A DNA stretch of 64,000 bases, taken from assembly GCF_001010945.1 (NCBI RefSeq), contig NZ_LBHB01000001.1:1276292-1340291 (forward strand). The letters run 5' to 3'. Below, one piece after another: positions 30,430 through 39,483 of the stretch. The translations under genes and the position numbers were made by a program. The DNA is from Aurantiacibacter luteus. GTDB taxonomy: Bacteria; Pseudomonadota; Alphaproteobacteria; Sphingomonadales; Sphingomonadaceae. The notes beneath the pieces were generated by a model. The model saw only the letters and a list, made by a program, of their open reading frames with translations. It was not told where the DNA came from and made no database searches. The number at the start of each line of letters is the position of its first letter. The stretch's first letter is position 1.

Positions 30430-31962
30430 ATGAAGCTGTTTTTCGGCGCCGCCCTGGCGCTCGTTCTTGCCGCGCCTGCCCTTGCGCAAACCACTGTCAC
30501 CGTAAATGCCAACGATCCGCAGCCGGCCTACGATAAGCGTATCTTCGGCCAGTTCGCCGAGCATCTCGGCACAGGTATCGAGGACGGCATCTGGGTGGGC
30601 CGCGATAGCGCAATCCCCAACGAAAACGGCGTGCGCACCGACGTGCTCGAGGCCCTGCGCGCGATCAACGTGCCGGTAGTGCGTTGGCCGGGTGGCTGCT
30701 TCGCCGACGAGTATCACTGGCGCGAAGGCATCGGCGAGCAGGAAGGCCGCGCGGTGCGGATCAACACCCACTGGGGCTATGTAACCGAGGAAAATCGCTT
30801 CGGCACGCACGAGTTCATGGACTTTGCCGAGGCACTGGGCGCCGAGCCCTACGTATCGGGCAACATCGGCTCCGCCCCGCCCTTCGAGATGGCCGAATGG
30901 GTCGAATACATGACCACGCCCATCGGCTCGAGCCTCGCGCGCGAGCGTGCAGCCAATGGGCGCGACCGGCCGTGGAATCTCACCATGTTCGGCCTCGGCA
31001 ACGAGCTCTGGGGCTGTGGCGGCAATATGCGCCCTGAATATGCCGCCGACTTGACCCGCCGCTACTCCACCTTCGTCAAGGTACCCTCCGGCCAGAGCGT
31101 CATGCGCATCGCCAGCGGTGCCAACGACATGGACCTGAACTGGACCGACGTCATGATGGAGCGCGCCGGCAACATGTTCGACGGCATCGGTGTCCACTAC
31201 TACACGATCCCCTACGACTGGGGACACAAGGGCTCGGCGATCGGCTTCGACGAGGATCAGTGGGCGCGCACCCTGGTCAAGACGACGCACATGGATGAAC
31301 TCATCACCGCGCATTCCGAGGTGATGGACCGCCATGATCCCAATCGCCGCGTGGCGTTGCTGATCGACGAGTGGGGGACGTGGTACGACCAGGATCCCGA
31401 CACCCATCCGGGCTTCCTGCGCCAGCAGAACAGCCTACGCGACGCTCTCGTGACCTCGCTTAACTTCGACATTTTCGCCCGCCATACCGAGCGCGTGCGC
31501 GGGGCCAATATCGCGCAGATGGTGAACGTGCTGCAGGCGATGATGTTCACCGACGGGCCCGACATGGTACTCACCCCCACCTACCACGTCTTCGATCTCT
31601 ACCAGGGTTACATGGATGGTACGGTCTATCCGGTGGAGGTCGAGAGCCCGACCTACTCGGTCAACGAATGGTCCATGGACGAGGTCAGTGCCAGTTCGGT
31701 GCGCGGCACCGACGGCGTGCTGCGGATCGGTCTCACCAACGTCAATCCGCATGATGCCGAGGAAGTGACCATCGAGCTCGACGGTGCCACCGGCTCGGCC
31801 GTGACCGGGAGGATGGTGACGGCGGCCGCGATGGATGCGCACAACACCTTCGACCAGCCTAACAACGTGACAGTGCAAACCTTCACGGGCGCACGCATCG
31901 ATGGCGACACCATCCGTCTCAGTTTGCCGGCCAAGTCGGTCGTGATGCTCGAAGTCAGGTAG
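30430..31962 (+). CDS. GH51 alpha-L-arabinofuranosidase, secreted
   Basis: A 510-residue GH51 enzyme with a signal peptide (APALAQT). It has the GQFAEHLG opening, VVRWPGGCFADEYHW, acid/base Glu in GLGNELWGCGG and nucleophile Glu in LIDEWGTWYD, and ends in a beta-sandwich. It removes alpha-L-arabinofuranose from arabinan, arabinoxylan or arabinogalactan oligosaccharides. Most bacterial GH51 enzymes are cytoplasmic, so a clear signal peptide is notable and agrees with the periplasmic theme of the locus. It starts 5 bp after the GH2 stop, and its TAG stop overlaps the GTG start of the next gene. Confidence 0.92.
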   Translation: MKLFFGAALALVLAAPALAQTTVTVNANDPQPAYDKRIFGQFAEHLGTGIEDGIWVGRDSAIPNENGVRTDVLEALRAINVPVVRWPGGCFADEYHWREGIGEQEGRAVRINTHWGYVTEENRFGTHEFMDFAEALGAEPYVSGNIGSAPPFEMAEWVEYMTTPIGSSLARERAANGRDRPWNLTMFGLGNELWGCGGNMRPEYAADLTRRYSTFVKVPSGQSVMRIASGANDMDLNWTDVMMERAGNMFDGIGVHYYTIPYDWGHKGSAIGFDEDQWARTLVKTTHMDELITAHSEVMDRHDPNRRVALLIDEWGTWYDQDPDTHPGFLRQQNSLRDALVTSLNFDIFARHTERVRGANIAQMVNVLQAMMFTDGPDMVLTPTYHVFDLYQGYMDGTVYPVEVESPTYSVNEWSMDEVSASSVRGTDGVLRIGLTNVNPHDAEEVTIELDGATGSAVTGRMVTAAAMDAHNTFDQPNNVTVQTFTGARIDGDTIRLSLPAKSVVMLEVR

Positions 31963-32993
31963 TGCTCTCTGCCGTCCGGACAGTCGTCGCTACCCTCGCC
32001 GCCGCGCTCGCCAGTGCCTGCGCGGCGGTCGAGGTGCCGACCGCTCCGGCAGTCGGCAGCCTCGCGCTGACCGGGGATATCGTCCCCGCGCATGATCCCG
32101 TTCTGATCCGGGAAGGCAGTCGCTACTATGCCTACTCCACCGGACTTGGTGGCAGGTTGCCTCTAACCGCGCGCTATTCCGACGACATGGCGGAATGGCA
32201 CTCGCTCCCCAGTCCCATAGCCGTGATACCGGATTGGGCGCGCGAAATGGTGCCAACGGCGCGCGGGTTCTGGGCACCGGACGTCGAAAGGGTCGGTGGG
32301 CAATACCGGCTCTATTATTCGGTATCGACGTTCGGGTCACGCAACTCCGCCATCGGGCTTGCTACGTCGGTCAGTCTCGATCCGAACTCGCCCGACTATG
32401 GCTGGCGCGATGAGGGTCTCGTAGTGCGATCGAGCGACGACACAGACTACAACGCCATCGATCCCGATTTTCAGATCGACCGCGAGGGCAGGCATTGGCT
32501 TGTCTTCGGCAGCTTCTGGGGCGGGATACAGCTCGTGGAGCTCGACCCGGCCACCGGCATCCCGCCGCCCGGCGCGCAGCCGCGGCGCATCGCCCGTCGT
32601 GACGCCGCAGCCAATTGGGCCATCGAGGCGCCATTCATCGTCGAACACGGTGGGTGGTACTACCTCATCGTCGGCTTCGACCACTGCTGCCGCGCCGAAC
32701 AGAGCGACTACAAACTTGCCATGAGCCGGGCGCGTGACATTGGCGGGCCCTACCTCGATCGCGACGGCTCTTCGATGTTGGAGGCAGGTGGCACCATTTT
32801 GCTGGAAGCCGACGCGGACGACCGGTTTCGCGGTCCGGGCCACGCCGGATATTTCCTGGACCGCGATGGCGAGGAGTATCTCGTGTTTCACGGCTACGAC
32901 AGTCGCAACGACGGGCGGGCCACTTTGCGGCTGGCGAAGCTCGGATGGGACGAAGCAGGCTGGCCAGTGATCGAAGGAAACCCCTTACAATGA
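31962..32993 (+). CDS. GH43 arabinan endo-1,5-alpha-L-arabinosidase, lipoprotein
   Basis: A 343-residue GH43 propeller of the endo-arabinanase type. The triad is Asp in VPAHDPVLIREG, Asp in NAIDPDFQIDREG and Glu in AIEAPFIVEHGG. The block RGFWAPDVERVGGQYRLYYSVSTFG is characteristic of arabinan-active members. The GTG start overlaps the GH51 stop (TAGTG) and gives a lipoprotein signal (LASAC), anchoring it at a membrane. It would cut the alpha-1,5-arabinan backbone or long arabinan branches for the exo-enzymes next to it. Confidence 0.85.
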   Translation: MLSAVRTVVATLAAALASACAAVEVPTAPAVGSLALTGDIVPAHDPVLIREGSRYYAYSTGLGGRLPLTARYSDDMAEWHSLPSPIAVIPDWAREMVPTARGFWAPDVERVGGQYRLYYSVSTFGSRNSAIGLATSVSLDPNSPDYGWRDEGLVVRSSDDTDYNAIDPDFQIDREGRHWLVFGSFWGGIQLVELDPATGIPPPGAQPRRIARRDAAANWAIEAPFIVEHGGWYYLIVGFDHCCRAEQSDYKLAMSRARDIGGPYLDRDGSSMLEAGGTILLEADADDRFRGPGHAGYFLDRDGEEYLVFHGYDSRNDGRATLRLAKLGWDEAGWPVIEGNPLQ

Positions 32994-34054
32994 CTTCCAA
33001 TCCCACGATCGCACGCCGCGGTTTCCTTGCGTCCTCGCTCGCGGGAGCGGGCGCTCTCACAATACCCGGCCGCAGCCTGGCGCAGGCTTGCGAGAGTGAG
33101 CTCGTCATCAACCCGCTCATCTTCCAGCGCGCCGACCCGTGGGTCACGCGCGATGGGGAAGGACGCTACCTGTTTACCGCCTCGGTGCCCGAGTACGACA
33201 GGATCATCCTGCGCCGTTCGGACACTTTGGCCGGATTGTCACGCGCAGCAGAGATCACGTTATGGCATCGCCCTGTCAGCGGACGGATGGGCGGACATAT
33301 CTGGGCGCCTGAGATCCATCAGATCGGTGGGCGTTGGTGCGTCTACTTCGCTGCCGGAGATGCCGACGAGGTCTTCCGCATTCGCACCTATGCCCTGGCC
33401 TGCGAGGGCGAGGATCCAATGGACGATCGCTGGTCCGTGCTCGGCCAGTTGCAGGCACCTTGGGACAGCTTCTGCCTTGATGCGACTTCATTCCAACATC
33501 GCGGGACCGACTATCTGTGCTGGGCACAGCACGAGCCTGGGATCGAGACGAATTCGAACCTCTACCTCGCCCCGCTCGCCACGCCATTGACCTTTGCCGC
33601 CCCGCCGCTCAGGCTGACAGTGCCCACCCTTGACTGGGAGATCCAGGGCTACAAGGTCAACGAAGGGCCGGCGCTGCTCAAGCATGGCGACAAGCTGTTC
33701 CTCACCTATTCAGCCAGCGCTACCGACGAGCGGTATGCCGTGGGGATGCTCACGGCGCACAGGGATGCGGACCTGATGGATCTGGCAAGCTGGGCCAAGT
33801 CGCCCGTGCCGGTCATGACGAGCGCGCCCGATCGGTGTGTGTTCGGGCCCGGTCACAACAGCTTCACCACCGACGAGTGCGGCCGCGACGTGATGGTCTT
33901 CCATGCACGTGGCTATGCCGATATCGAGGGCGATCCGCTTTACGATCCCAATCGTCACACGCGCGTGCAGCACGTCCGCTATGACGATCAGGGTATTCCT
34001 GTCTTCAACCCGCCTGCCGGTGCCGGCCCCCTGCGGTACCCGTCCGATGTCTAA
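32990..34054 (+). CDS. GH43 exo-alpha-L-arabinofuranosidase, Tat-exported
   Basis: A 354-residue GH43 propeller. Triad: Asp in FQRADPWVTRDG, Asp in CLDATSFQHRG and Glu in KVNEGPALLKHG. The GPGHNSF block with the metal-site His is typical of exo-arabinanases and arabinofuranosidases such as GH43 subfamily 26. ATG at 32990 overlaps the previous stop (ATGA) and gives a twin-arginine signal (ARRGFLASSLAGAGAL). It is in an operon with GH51 and the endo-arabinanase, which together can take arabinan to monomer. Confidence 0.85.
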   Translation: MTSNPTIARRGFLASSLAGAGALTIPGRSLAQACESELVINPLIFQRADPWVTRDGEGRYLFTASVPEYDRIILRRSDTLAGLSRAAEITLWHRPVSGRMGGHIWAPEIHQIGGRWCVYFAAGDADEVFRIRTYALACEGEDPMDDRWSVLGQLQAPWDSFCLDATSFQHRGTDYLCWAQHEPGIETNSNLYLAPLATPLTFAAPPLRLTVPTLDWEIQGYKVNEGPALLKHGDKLFLTYSASATDERYAVGMLTAHRDADLMDLASWAKSPVPVMTSAPDRCVFGPGHNSFTTDECGRDVMVFHARGYADIEGDPLYDPNRHTRVQHVRYDDQGIPVFNPPAGAGPLRYPSDV

Positions 34055-34973
34055 GGTGCGGCACGGCCTGCTCGCACTGGCGCTCGGCTTTACTATCGCG
34101 CCGGCGACCGTAGCCGCCCAATCGCTGCCCGAGCCCGTTCTCGCCATGATCGAGGAGGCCATCCGGCAGGGTGACGCCGGTCAGGTCGACAGCGTCATCG
34201 CGCTGGCCCGCACCACCAACCCCGCAGCGGGAACCGAACTGGACACGCTGCAGGAAGAGTTCCATCGCCGCCGGCGCGAGCAGGAAGCGCGAGAAGCGGA
34301 GAGCCGCGAGGCGGCCATCGAGGCGGCCGGTCCGCTTGAACTGTGGCGCGGCCGGGGCGAAGTCGGTGCCTACCGTAATACCGGCAACGGGTCGAACGTC
34401 GGTGCCACAGCTGCCTTCCAGTTGACCCGACAGGGTGACGAGTGGGAACACCGGTTGACTGGCCGGTTCGACTATCTCGCCAACGACAATTACGATCGTA
34501 CGCAGTTTCTCTTGGCCTATCGTCCACGGTTCGCGCTGTCGGACGACGTGTTCTCGTTCGGGCTTGCCCAGCTCGAAGCCGATCCGTTTCAAGGCTTCGA
34601 TCGGCGTTATTCAGTATCCGGCGGTCTGGGCTACCGGGTAGTGAACGAGTCCGATCTCAAGCTGTCGGTCGAGGCTGGGCCGGCATGGCGATATACCGAA
34701 CTGGCGGCGGGCGGAGAGGAAAGCGCTGTATCCACGCTCGGCACGCTCGACCTCGATTGGCAAGTCGCACAAAGACTAAAGTTGGCGCAGGACGCCAGTG
34801 CCTACATCGAGAGCGAGAACAGTTCGTTCACCTCGGTCACCGCGCTGGAAGCGGGCGTAGGAGGCGGCCTGATCGCTCGGCTTTCCTATGCCGTCGAGCA
34901 CGACACGGATCCGCCCGGCGGTGCCGAAAAGACCGACACGCTTTCGCGCTTCACCCTGGTCTACGAGTTCTAG
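34047..34973 (+). CDS. DUF481-type outer membrane beta-barrel protein
   Basis: A 308-residue protein with a signal peptide (TVAAQ), a charged alpha-helical segment rich in Glu and Arg (about 60-100, probably a coiled coil) and a C-terminal beta-barrel ending in TLVYEF, with alternating aromatic strands such as GEVGAYRNTGN. The barrel resembles DUF481/YdiY proteins. It may be a porin-like outer-membrane channel for short sugars, complementing the TonB receptor; this is inference. It overlaps the preceding GH43 stop by 8 bp and is followed 11 bp later by the aldolase gene. Confidence 0.75.
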   Translation: MSKVRHGLLALALGFTIAPATVAAQSLPEPVLAMIEEAIRQGDAGQVDSVIALARTTNPAAGTELDTLQEEFHRRRREQEAREAESREAAIEAAGPLELWRGRGEVGAYRNTGNGSNVGATAAFQLTRQGDEWEHRLTGRFDYLANDNYDRTQFLLAYRPRFALSDDVFSFGLAQLEADPFQGFDRRYSVSGGLGYRVVNESDLKLSVEAGPAWRYTELAAGGEESAVSTLGTLDLDWQVAQRLKLAQDASAYIESENSSFTSVTALEAGVGGGLIARLSYAVEHDTDPPGGAEKTDTLSRFTLVYEF

Positions 34974-34984
34974 CGAGGTCTGCC

Positions 34985-35764
34985 ATGACGTTCCGCCCGA
35001 GCAGGATTGCCTTCAAGCAAGCCCTGGCTAGCGAACGACCGCTGATCGGGATGTGGCAGGCACTGGCCGACCCCTACACCGCGGAAATCTGCGCGCATTG
35101 CGGGTTCGACTGGTTGCTGTTCGACGGCGAGCATTCGCCGAATTCGCTGTATAGTTTGCTAGCCCAGGCGCAGGCGGTCTCGGCCTTTCCGCTGGAGCCC
35201 ATCGCCCGGGTTCCGGCGCGCGATCCCGTCGCGATCAAGCAGTATCTCGACATGGGCTTTCACACGATCCTGGTGCCGATGGTGGAGGACGCCGCCGAAG
35301 CCGAGGAACTGGTGCGTGCCATGCGCTACGCCCCTCACGGCTTTCGCGGTGTCTCGAGCGCCACCGCCCGCGCAGCGGCCTTCGGGAGGAACGTCGACTA
35401 TCTGCACCAGGCCAACGAGATGGTGACGCTGATCGTCCAGATCGAAAGCGCCAAGGGGCTCGATAATATCGAGACCATCGCAGCTGTCGAAGGCGTAGAC
35501 GCGCTGTTCGTCGGGCCGGCGGATCTCTCGGCCTCGCTCGGCTATCTCGGCCAGCCGCTGCACCCGGAGGTCGGCAAGGCCGTGGCCCACGCCAAGTCAG
35601 TGATCGACGCGGCGGGCAAGCCCGCCGGCGTATTTTCAGTCTCGCCCGAAAATGCGCGCCAGCGGATCGCGGAGGGCTTCAAGTTCGTCTCTGTGGGGAC
35701 CGATATCGGCTTCCTGATGGAACGGGCCTCCGCCGTTCTCGAGGAAGTGCGCGGCCCCGCCTAG
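34985..35764 (+). CDS. HpcH/HpaI family 2-keto-3-deoxy sugar-acid aldolase
   Basis: A 259-residue class II aldolase of the HpcH/HpaI family. Family residues: FDWLLFDGEHSPN with the catalytic His, VQIESAKGLDNI (metal Glu) and DALFVGPADLSASLG (metal Asp). These enzymes split 2-keto-3-deoxy acids to pyruvate and an aldehyde. In this context L-2-keto-3-deoxyarabinonate (to pyruvate and glycolaldehyde) or 2-keto-3-deoxy-L-fuconate (to pyruvate and lactaldehyde, given the GH29 fucosidase) are plausible substrates. It is the last gene of the GH2 operon and overlaps the convergent GH43 stop by 4 bp. Confidence 0.82.
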   Translation: MTFRPSRIAFKQALASERPLIGMWQALADPYTAEICAHCGFDWLLFDGEHSPNSLYSLLAQAQAVSAFPLEPIARVPARDPVAIKQYLDMGFHTILVPMVEDAAEAEELVRAMRYAPHGFRGVSSATARAAAFGRNVDYLHQANEMVTLIVQIESAKGLDNIETIAAVEGVDALFVGPADLSASLGYLGQPLHPEVGKAVAHAKSVIDAAGKPAGVFSVSPENARQRIAEGFKFVSVGTDIGFLMERASAVLEEVRGPA

Positions 35765-36774
35765 TCGGCCGAGGTCGGCGTTCCCGGCGTACCTGCGGGC
35801 AATGTGATACCCTCGCGCGTCTGGGTGATCGGCAGCATCAGCCCGTTGGCATCGTAACGCAGCCGCTCCACCGCCACCGAGCGGCGATATTGCATCCCCT
35901 CGACCCCATCGATGGTCAGCGTGCCGTTGTGGTAGAAGAAATACCAGTCGCCGAGGAACTGCTCGATCCCGGCATGGATGGTGAAGCTGTTGGTCGCTTC
36001 GCCGGTCAACTCGCCGCGATAGGTCCACGGTCCCTGCATAGATGGCGCCGTGGCGTAGGAAATGCGCTCGTTGGGCTGCACGTTCTCGATGATCGAGGCG
36101 TAGGTCAGGTAATAGAGGTCGCCGCGCTTGTGCAGCCACGGGCCCTCCAGGTAATTCGTGATCGACAACTCCTGCGGTTCCCCGTCGAGCTCGATCATGT
36201 TGTCCTTCAGCCGGGCGAGATAGAGGTTGGAGTTGCCCCAGGCGAGCCAGGCGGTGCCGTCGTCATCGATGAAAACGGTAGGATCGATATCGCTCCACGC
36301 ACGCCATGTGGCGGGGTTGTCGAGTACGAGTGCGCTGCCCCGCGCATCATGGCAAGGACCTACCGGCGTATCGCACTCGGCTACCCCGATTGCCTTGCCC
36401 GGGCTTGTATCGTCGTGCTCGACGGTGAAGTAGAAGAAATAGCGCCCATCGCGCTCGACCATCTGCGACGCCCAGGCCTCCCCCTCCGCCCACGCGATGT
36501 CGGACGGGCGGAAGAACGCGCCGTGGTCTGTCCAATGACGCATGTCGGTCGTGGAATAGACGACCCATTCATCGATGCGGAAATGCTCGTTGCCCTCGTC
36601 ATGCCCTGCATAGAGATAAAGGGTGTCGCCGACCGTCAGCGGAGCCGGATCGGCGGTAAAGCGGTTGCGGAAGATCGGGTTTGCGCCGGTAGGATCGTAC
36701 GCGGGGGCTGTGGCGCACGATGCCAGCATTGCGCATGCCAGTCCTAAGCACGACCCTCTCGCGATCCAACCCAT
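35761..36774 (-). CDS. GH43 xylosidase/arabinosidase, lipoprotein
   Basis: A 337-residue GH43 propeller with a lipoprotein signal (MLASC). Triad: Asp in RFTADPAPLTVG, Asp in SDIDPTVFIDDDG and Glu in NYLEGPWLHKRG. The sequence resembles mixed xylosidase/arabinofuranosidase subfamilies. The ribosome binding site GGAAGGTG is good. It is transcribed alone on the minus strand from a divergent promoter shared with the nucleoside-hydrolase-like gene, where an operator lies. Confidence 0.85.
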   Translation of the reverse strand: MGWIARGSCLGLACAMLASCATAPAYDPTGANPIFRNRFTADPAPLTVGDTLYLYAGHDEGNEHFRIDEWVVYSTTDMRHWTDHGAFFRPSDIAWAEGEAWASQMVERDGRYFFYFTVEHDDTSPGKAIGVAECDTPVGPCHDARGSALVLDNPATWRAWSDIDPTVFIDDDGTAWLAWGNSNLYLARLKDNMIELDGEPQELSITNYLEGPWLHKRGDLYYLTYASIIENVQPNERISYATAPSMQGPWTYRGELTGEATNSFTIHAGIEQFLGDWYFFYHNGTLTIDGVEGMQYRRSVAVERLRYDANGLMLPITQTREGITLPAGTPGTPTSAD

Positions 36775-36814
36775 CGTTCACCTTCCCAAACAGACTGTTG
36801 CCGTTGGTGGTAAT

Positions 36815-36825
36815 TTGTCATACAA
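36815..36825. promoter_or_regulatory. GntR/FCD-type operator, GH43 / nucleoside-hydrolase divergent promoter
   Basis: TTGTCATACAA lies between the GH43 start at 36774 and the TTG start at 36850. The ATG at 36826 directly abuts this site, which argues against it as the translation start. Confidence 0.6.
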
Positions 36826-36849
36826 ATGCTGTCAACCGGGAGAGACAGG

Positions 36850-37857
36850 TTGTATCGAAGGGATCTTCTAGGCTTATCGGCTGCGGCGCTGACGTGGCAG
36901 GCTTTACGCCCCCTGTCGGCTCTGGCGTCCCACGCTCCGCAGGTTCCACGGATGCGCGTGATCTGCGACAACGACTTCTCCGGTGATCCCGATGGCTTGT
37001 TCCAACTCGCGCACCACCTGCTCTCGCCGTCTGTCACGATCCCCTTCATCGTCGGGTCCCACATCCACGTCGACGACTTCCTCGACGGCTCGCGTACACA
37101 GGCTGACAATGCTGCCGCGCGGGCCCTTGCTCTCATAGCCGCAATGGGTCTGTCTCAGGCACCCGAGGTGCTGATCGGTGTCAACGCCGTCAGCGACATT
37201 GGCAGCAGCCCAAGCGCTTTAACCCGGCGCATCATCGCCGAGGCCGAGCGTGACGACACCGACCTGCCGCTTGTCTATGCTGCCGGCGCCGGTCTTACCG
37301 AACTCGCCGAGGCTCTGCGCGCAGCGCCGCACATCGCGGGTCGAATGCGCCTGGCGTGGATTGGCGGCCCCGAATGGGAAGAGACACCGTTGCCTGTGCC
37401 GTCTCGCGGCTCGTGGGAATACAATTTCCACATCGACATTGCCGCAACGCAGTTCGTGTTCAACGATTCTGGCATCGAGATCTGGCAGGTTCCGCGCCAG
37501 ACCTATCGACAAGTGATGGTATCGATGCCCGAATTGGAAAGGGCGCTTGAAGGGGCAGGTTCGCTTGGCACTTTCCTGCTCGATGCCCTCAGCGACGTCC
37601 GCCATCGCTGGCCCGACCATATGGGCGAAACCTTCATTCTGGGCGACAACCCACTGGTGACGCTCACCGCCCTCATGAGTTCTTTCGAACCCGATACCTC
37701 ATCCAGCGCCTACGTAGTGCGCCCGACGCCGATGGTTACCGCCGACGGCACCTATAACCCCCGCCCTGGAGCTCGACCGATGCGGATTTTCAACGAAATC
37801 GATACCCGCCTGACCCTGGCCGACATGTTTGCAAAGTTCGCGCGGCACGCGGCATGA
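36850..37857 (+). CDS. Nucleoside-hydrolase-like protein, Tat-exported
   Basis: A 335-residue protein of the inosine-uridine nucleoside hydrolase fold. The N-terminal acidic cluster VICDNDFSGDPDGLFQL matches the Asp cluster of the family's calcium site, and WIGGPEW plus NFHIDIAATQFVF match later loops. The start is set at TTG 36850: it has GGGAGAGA upstream and begins a twin-arginine signal (YRRDLLGLSAAAL), while the ATG at 36826 abuts the operator with no ribosome binding site. The role in a polysaccharide locus is unclear; it may cleave an N- or O-glycosidic bond of an unusual substituent. Its stop overlaps the GH29 start (ATGA). Confidence 0.7.
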   Translation: MYRRDLLGLSAAALTWQALRPLSALASHAPQVPRMRVICDNDFSGDPDGLFQLAHHLLSPSVTIPFIVGSHIHVDDFLDGSRTQADNAAARALALIAAMGLSQAPEVLIGVNAVSDIGSSPSALTRRIIAEAERDDTDLPLVYAAGAGLTELAEALRAAPHIAGRMRLAWIGGPEWEETPLPVPSRGSWEYNFHIDIAATQFVFNDSGIEIWQVPRQTYRQVMVSMPELERALEGAGSLGTFLLDALSDVRHRWPDHMGETFILGDNPLVTLTALMSSFEPDTSSSAYVVRPTPMVTADGTYNPRPGARPMRIFNEIDTRLTLADMFAKFARHAA

Positions 37858-39482
37858 AGCTGACACGTCGCCAATTTGCAGCAGGGCTTTCCACTGGCAT
37901 GGCGGCGGCCTGCGCGCCGCTGCCACCCTCTCGCATCACTTCCCCGCGCTTTGCCCCGAAATGGGACTCACTCAGCGCCAACTTCACCGCGCCCGAATGG
38001 TTTCGCGATGCTAAATTCGGCATCTGGGCCCATTGGGGTCCGCAATGCGTGCCGATGGCTGGTGACTGGTACGCCCGCCGAATGTACCTTCAGGGCGACT
38101 GGAAATACGATCATCATCTGGCGAATTACGGCCATCCCACGCAGCACGGCTTCATCGACCTGCTGGACGGCTGGACTGCCGAGCGCTGGGATCCCGGCGC
38201 CTTGCTCGATCTTTATCAGCGTGCGGGTGCAAAATATTTCATGGCGCTCGCCGTGCATCACGACAACTTCGACTGCTTCGACAGCCAGCATCATGGTTGG
38301 AATGCCATGCGTATCGGCCCGCGTCGCGATATCGTGGGAACGTGGGAGCGGCTGGCACGAGAACGTGGAATGAAGTTTGCGATTTCCAACCATGGCTCGC
38401 ACGCGTGGCACTGGTTCCAGGCCGCTTACGGCTACGACCCGGAGGGGCCGTTGCGGGGACGGCGCTACGATGCATGGCGGCTGCGCGAAGCGGACGGTCG
38501 GGGCAAGTCTTGGCAGGGGCTTGATCCGCAACAGTTCTATACCGGCGCGATGATGCCAATGCCGCCGGGAATTGATACCGTGGCCGATGCGAACGCGTGG
38601 CACGAGGCCAACGATCGCGTCTGGACCGAGGACGCTCCACCGAACAATCCGGCCTTTGTCGCAAAATGGAAAGCGCGTGCGATCGACATGATCGACCGCT
38701 ATCGCCCCGACCTCTTCTATTACGACAATTCGGAGGATCTGCCCTTCGGCGCGGCCGGGCTCGAGGTGACCGCGCATTACTACAACCGCGGCTTGGAATG
38801 GCACGACGGCGAGCAGCGCGTGGCGGCGACCGCGAAGCTGCTTCCGGCTGATAAAGCGGGTGCGGTGATCGTGGATGTCGAACGAGGCGATCGGGCGGAA
38901 ATCTCGCCCGTACCCTGGCAATCGGGAACCTGTATCGGAGACTGGTATTACGACGAGGGTATCTACCGCCGCCACGAGTACAAGAGCGCGCAGACGATCA
39001 TCCATCGCCTGTGCGACACGGTGGCGAAGAACGGCAACCTGATGCTGAGCGTACCGATCCGCCCGGACGGCACGCTGGACGACGACGAACACGCAATTCT
39101 CGAAGAACTCGCCGGCTGGGTGCGGATCAACGGCGATGCCATCTTCGCCACCCGCCCCGCACATGTGTTCGGGGAAGGTCCGACCCAGGTGACCGCCGGC
39201 GCCTTCGGCGAGAGCAATACTTCCGCCTTCACCGCTCGTGATATCCGCTACACACGAAAGGGCGACGATCTGTTCGCGATAGCGCTGGGCGTGCCGGAGG
39301 ACGGTCGGGTCTTGCTGCAGGCGCTTGGTAATGTCGATGTTGAGCGCGTCGACCTGCTTGGTCATGCGGGGCCAGTCCCGCACGGGCGTACTTCCGCGGG
39401 CGTGTTTCTTGAAATCCCCGGTGTTCGGGGCGACGCTCCTGCCCTTGCCTTTCGACTGCGAGGCGCTGCAAGACGGCTGTAG
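37854..39482 (+). CDS. GH29 alpha-L-fucosidase, Tat-exported
   Basis: A 542-residue GH29 family enzyme. Family blocks: FGIWAHWGPQCVP, GAKYFMALAVHHDNFDCF, and the nucleophile region RPDLFYYDNSEDLPFG, where the Asp of YYDN aligns with the usual WFDG Asp. A C-terminal beta-sandwich follows. The N-terminus is a twin-arginine signal (LTRRQFAAGLSTGMAAAC). The second catalytic residue is variable in this family and I cannot assign it. Terminal alpha-L-fucose occurs on arabinogalactan proteins and RG-I. The ATG overlaps the previous stop. Confidence 0.85.
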   Translation: MKLTRRQFAAGLSTGMAAACAPLPPSRITSPRFAPKWDSLSANFTAPEWFRDAKFGIWAHWGPQCVPMAGDWYARRMYLQGDWKYDHHLANYGHPTQHGFIDLLDGWTAERWDPGALLDLYQRAGAKYFMALAVHHDNFDCFDSQHHGWNAMRIGPRRDIVGTWERLARERGMKFAISNHGSHAWHWFQAAYGYDPEGPLRGRRYDAWRLREADGRGKSWQGLDPQQFYTGAMMPMPPGIDTVADANAWHEANDRVWTEDAPPNNPAFVAKWKARAIDMIDRYRPDLFYYDNSEDLPFGAAGLEVTAHYYNRGLEWHDGEQRVAATAKLLPADKAGAVIVDVERGDRAEISPVPWQSGTCIGDWYYDEGIYRRHEYKSAQTIIHRLCDTVAKNGNLMLSVPIRPDGTLDDDEHAILEELAGWVRINGDAIFATRPAHVFGEGPTQVTAGAFGESNTSAFTARDIRYTRKGDDLFAIALGVPEDGRVLLQALGNVDVERVDLLGHAGPVPHGRTSAGVFLEIPGVRGDAPALAFRLRGAARRL

Positions 39483-39483
39483 G

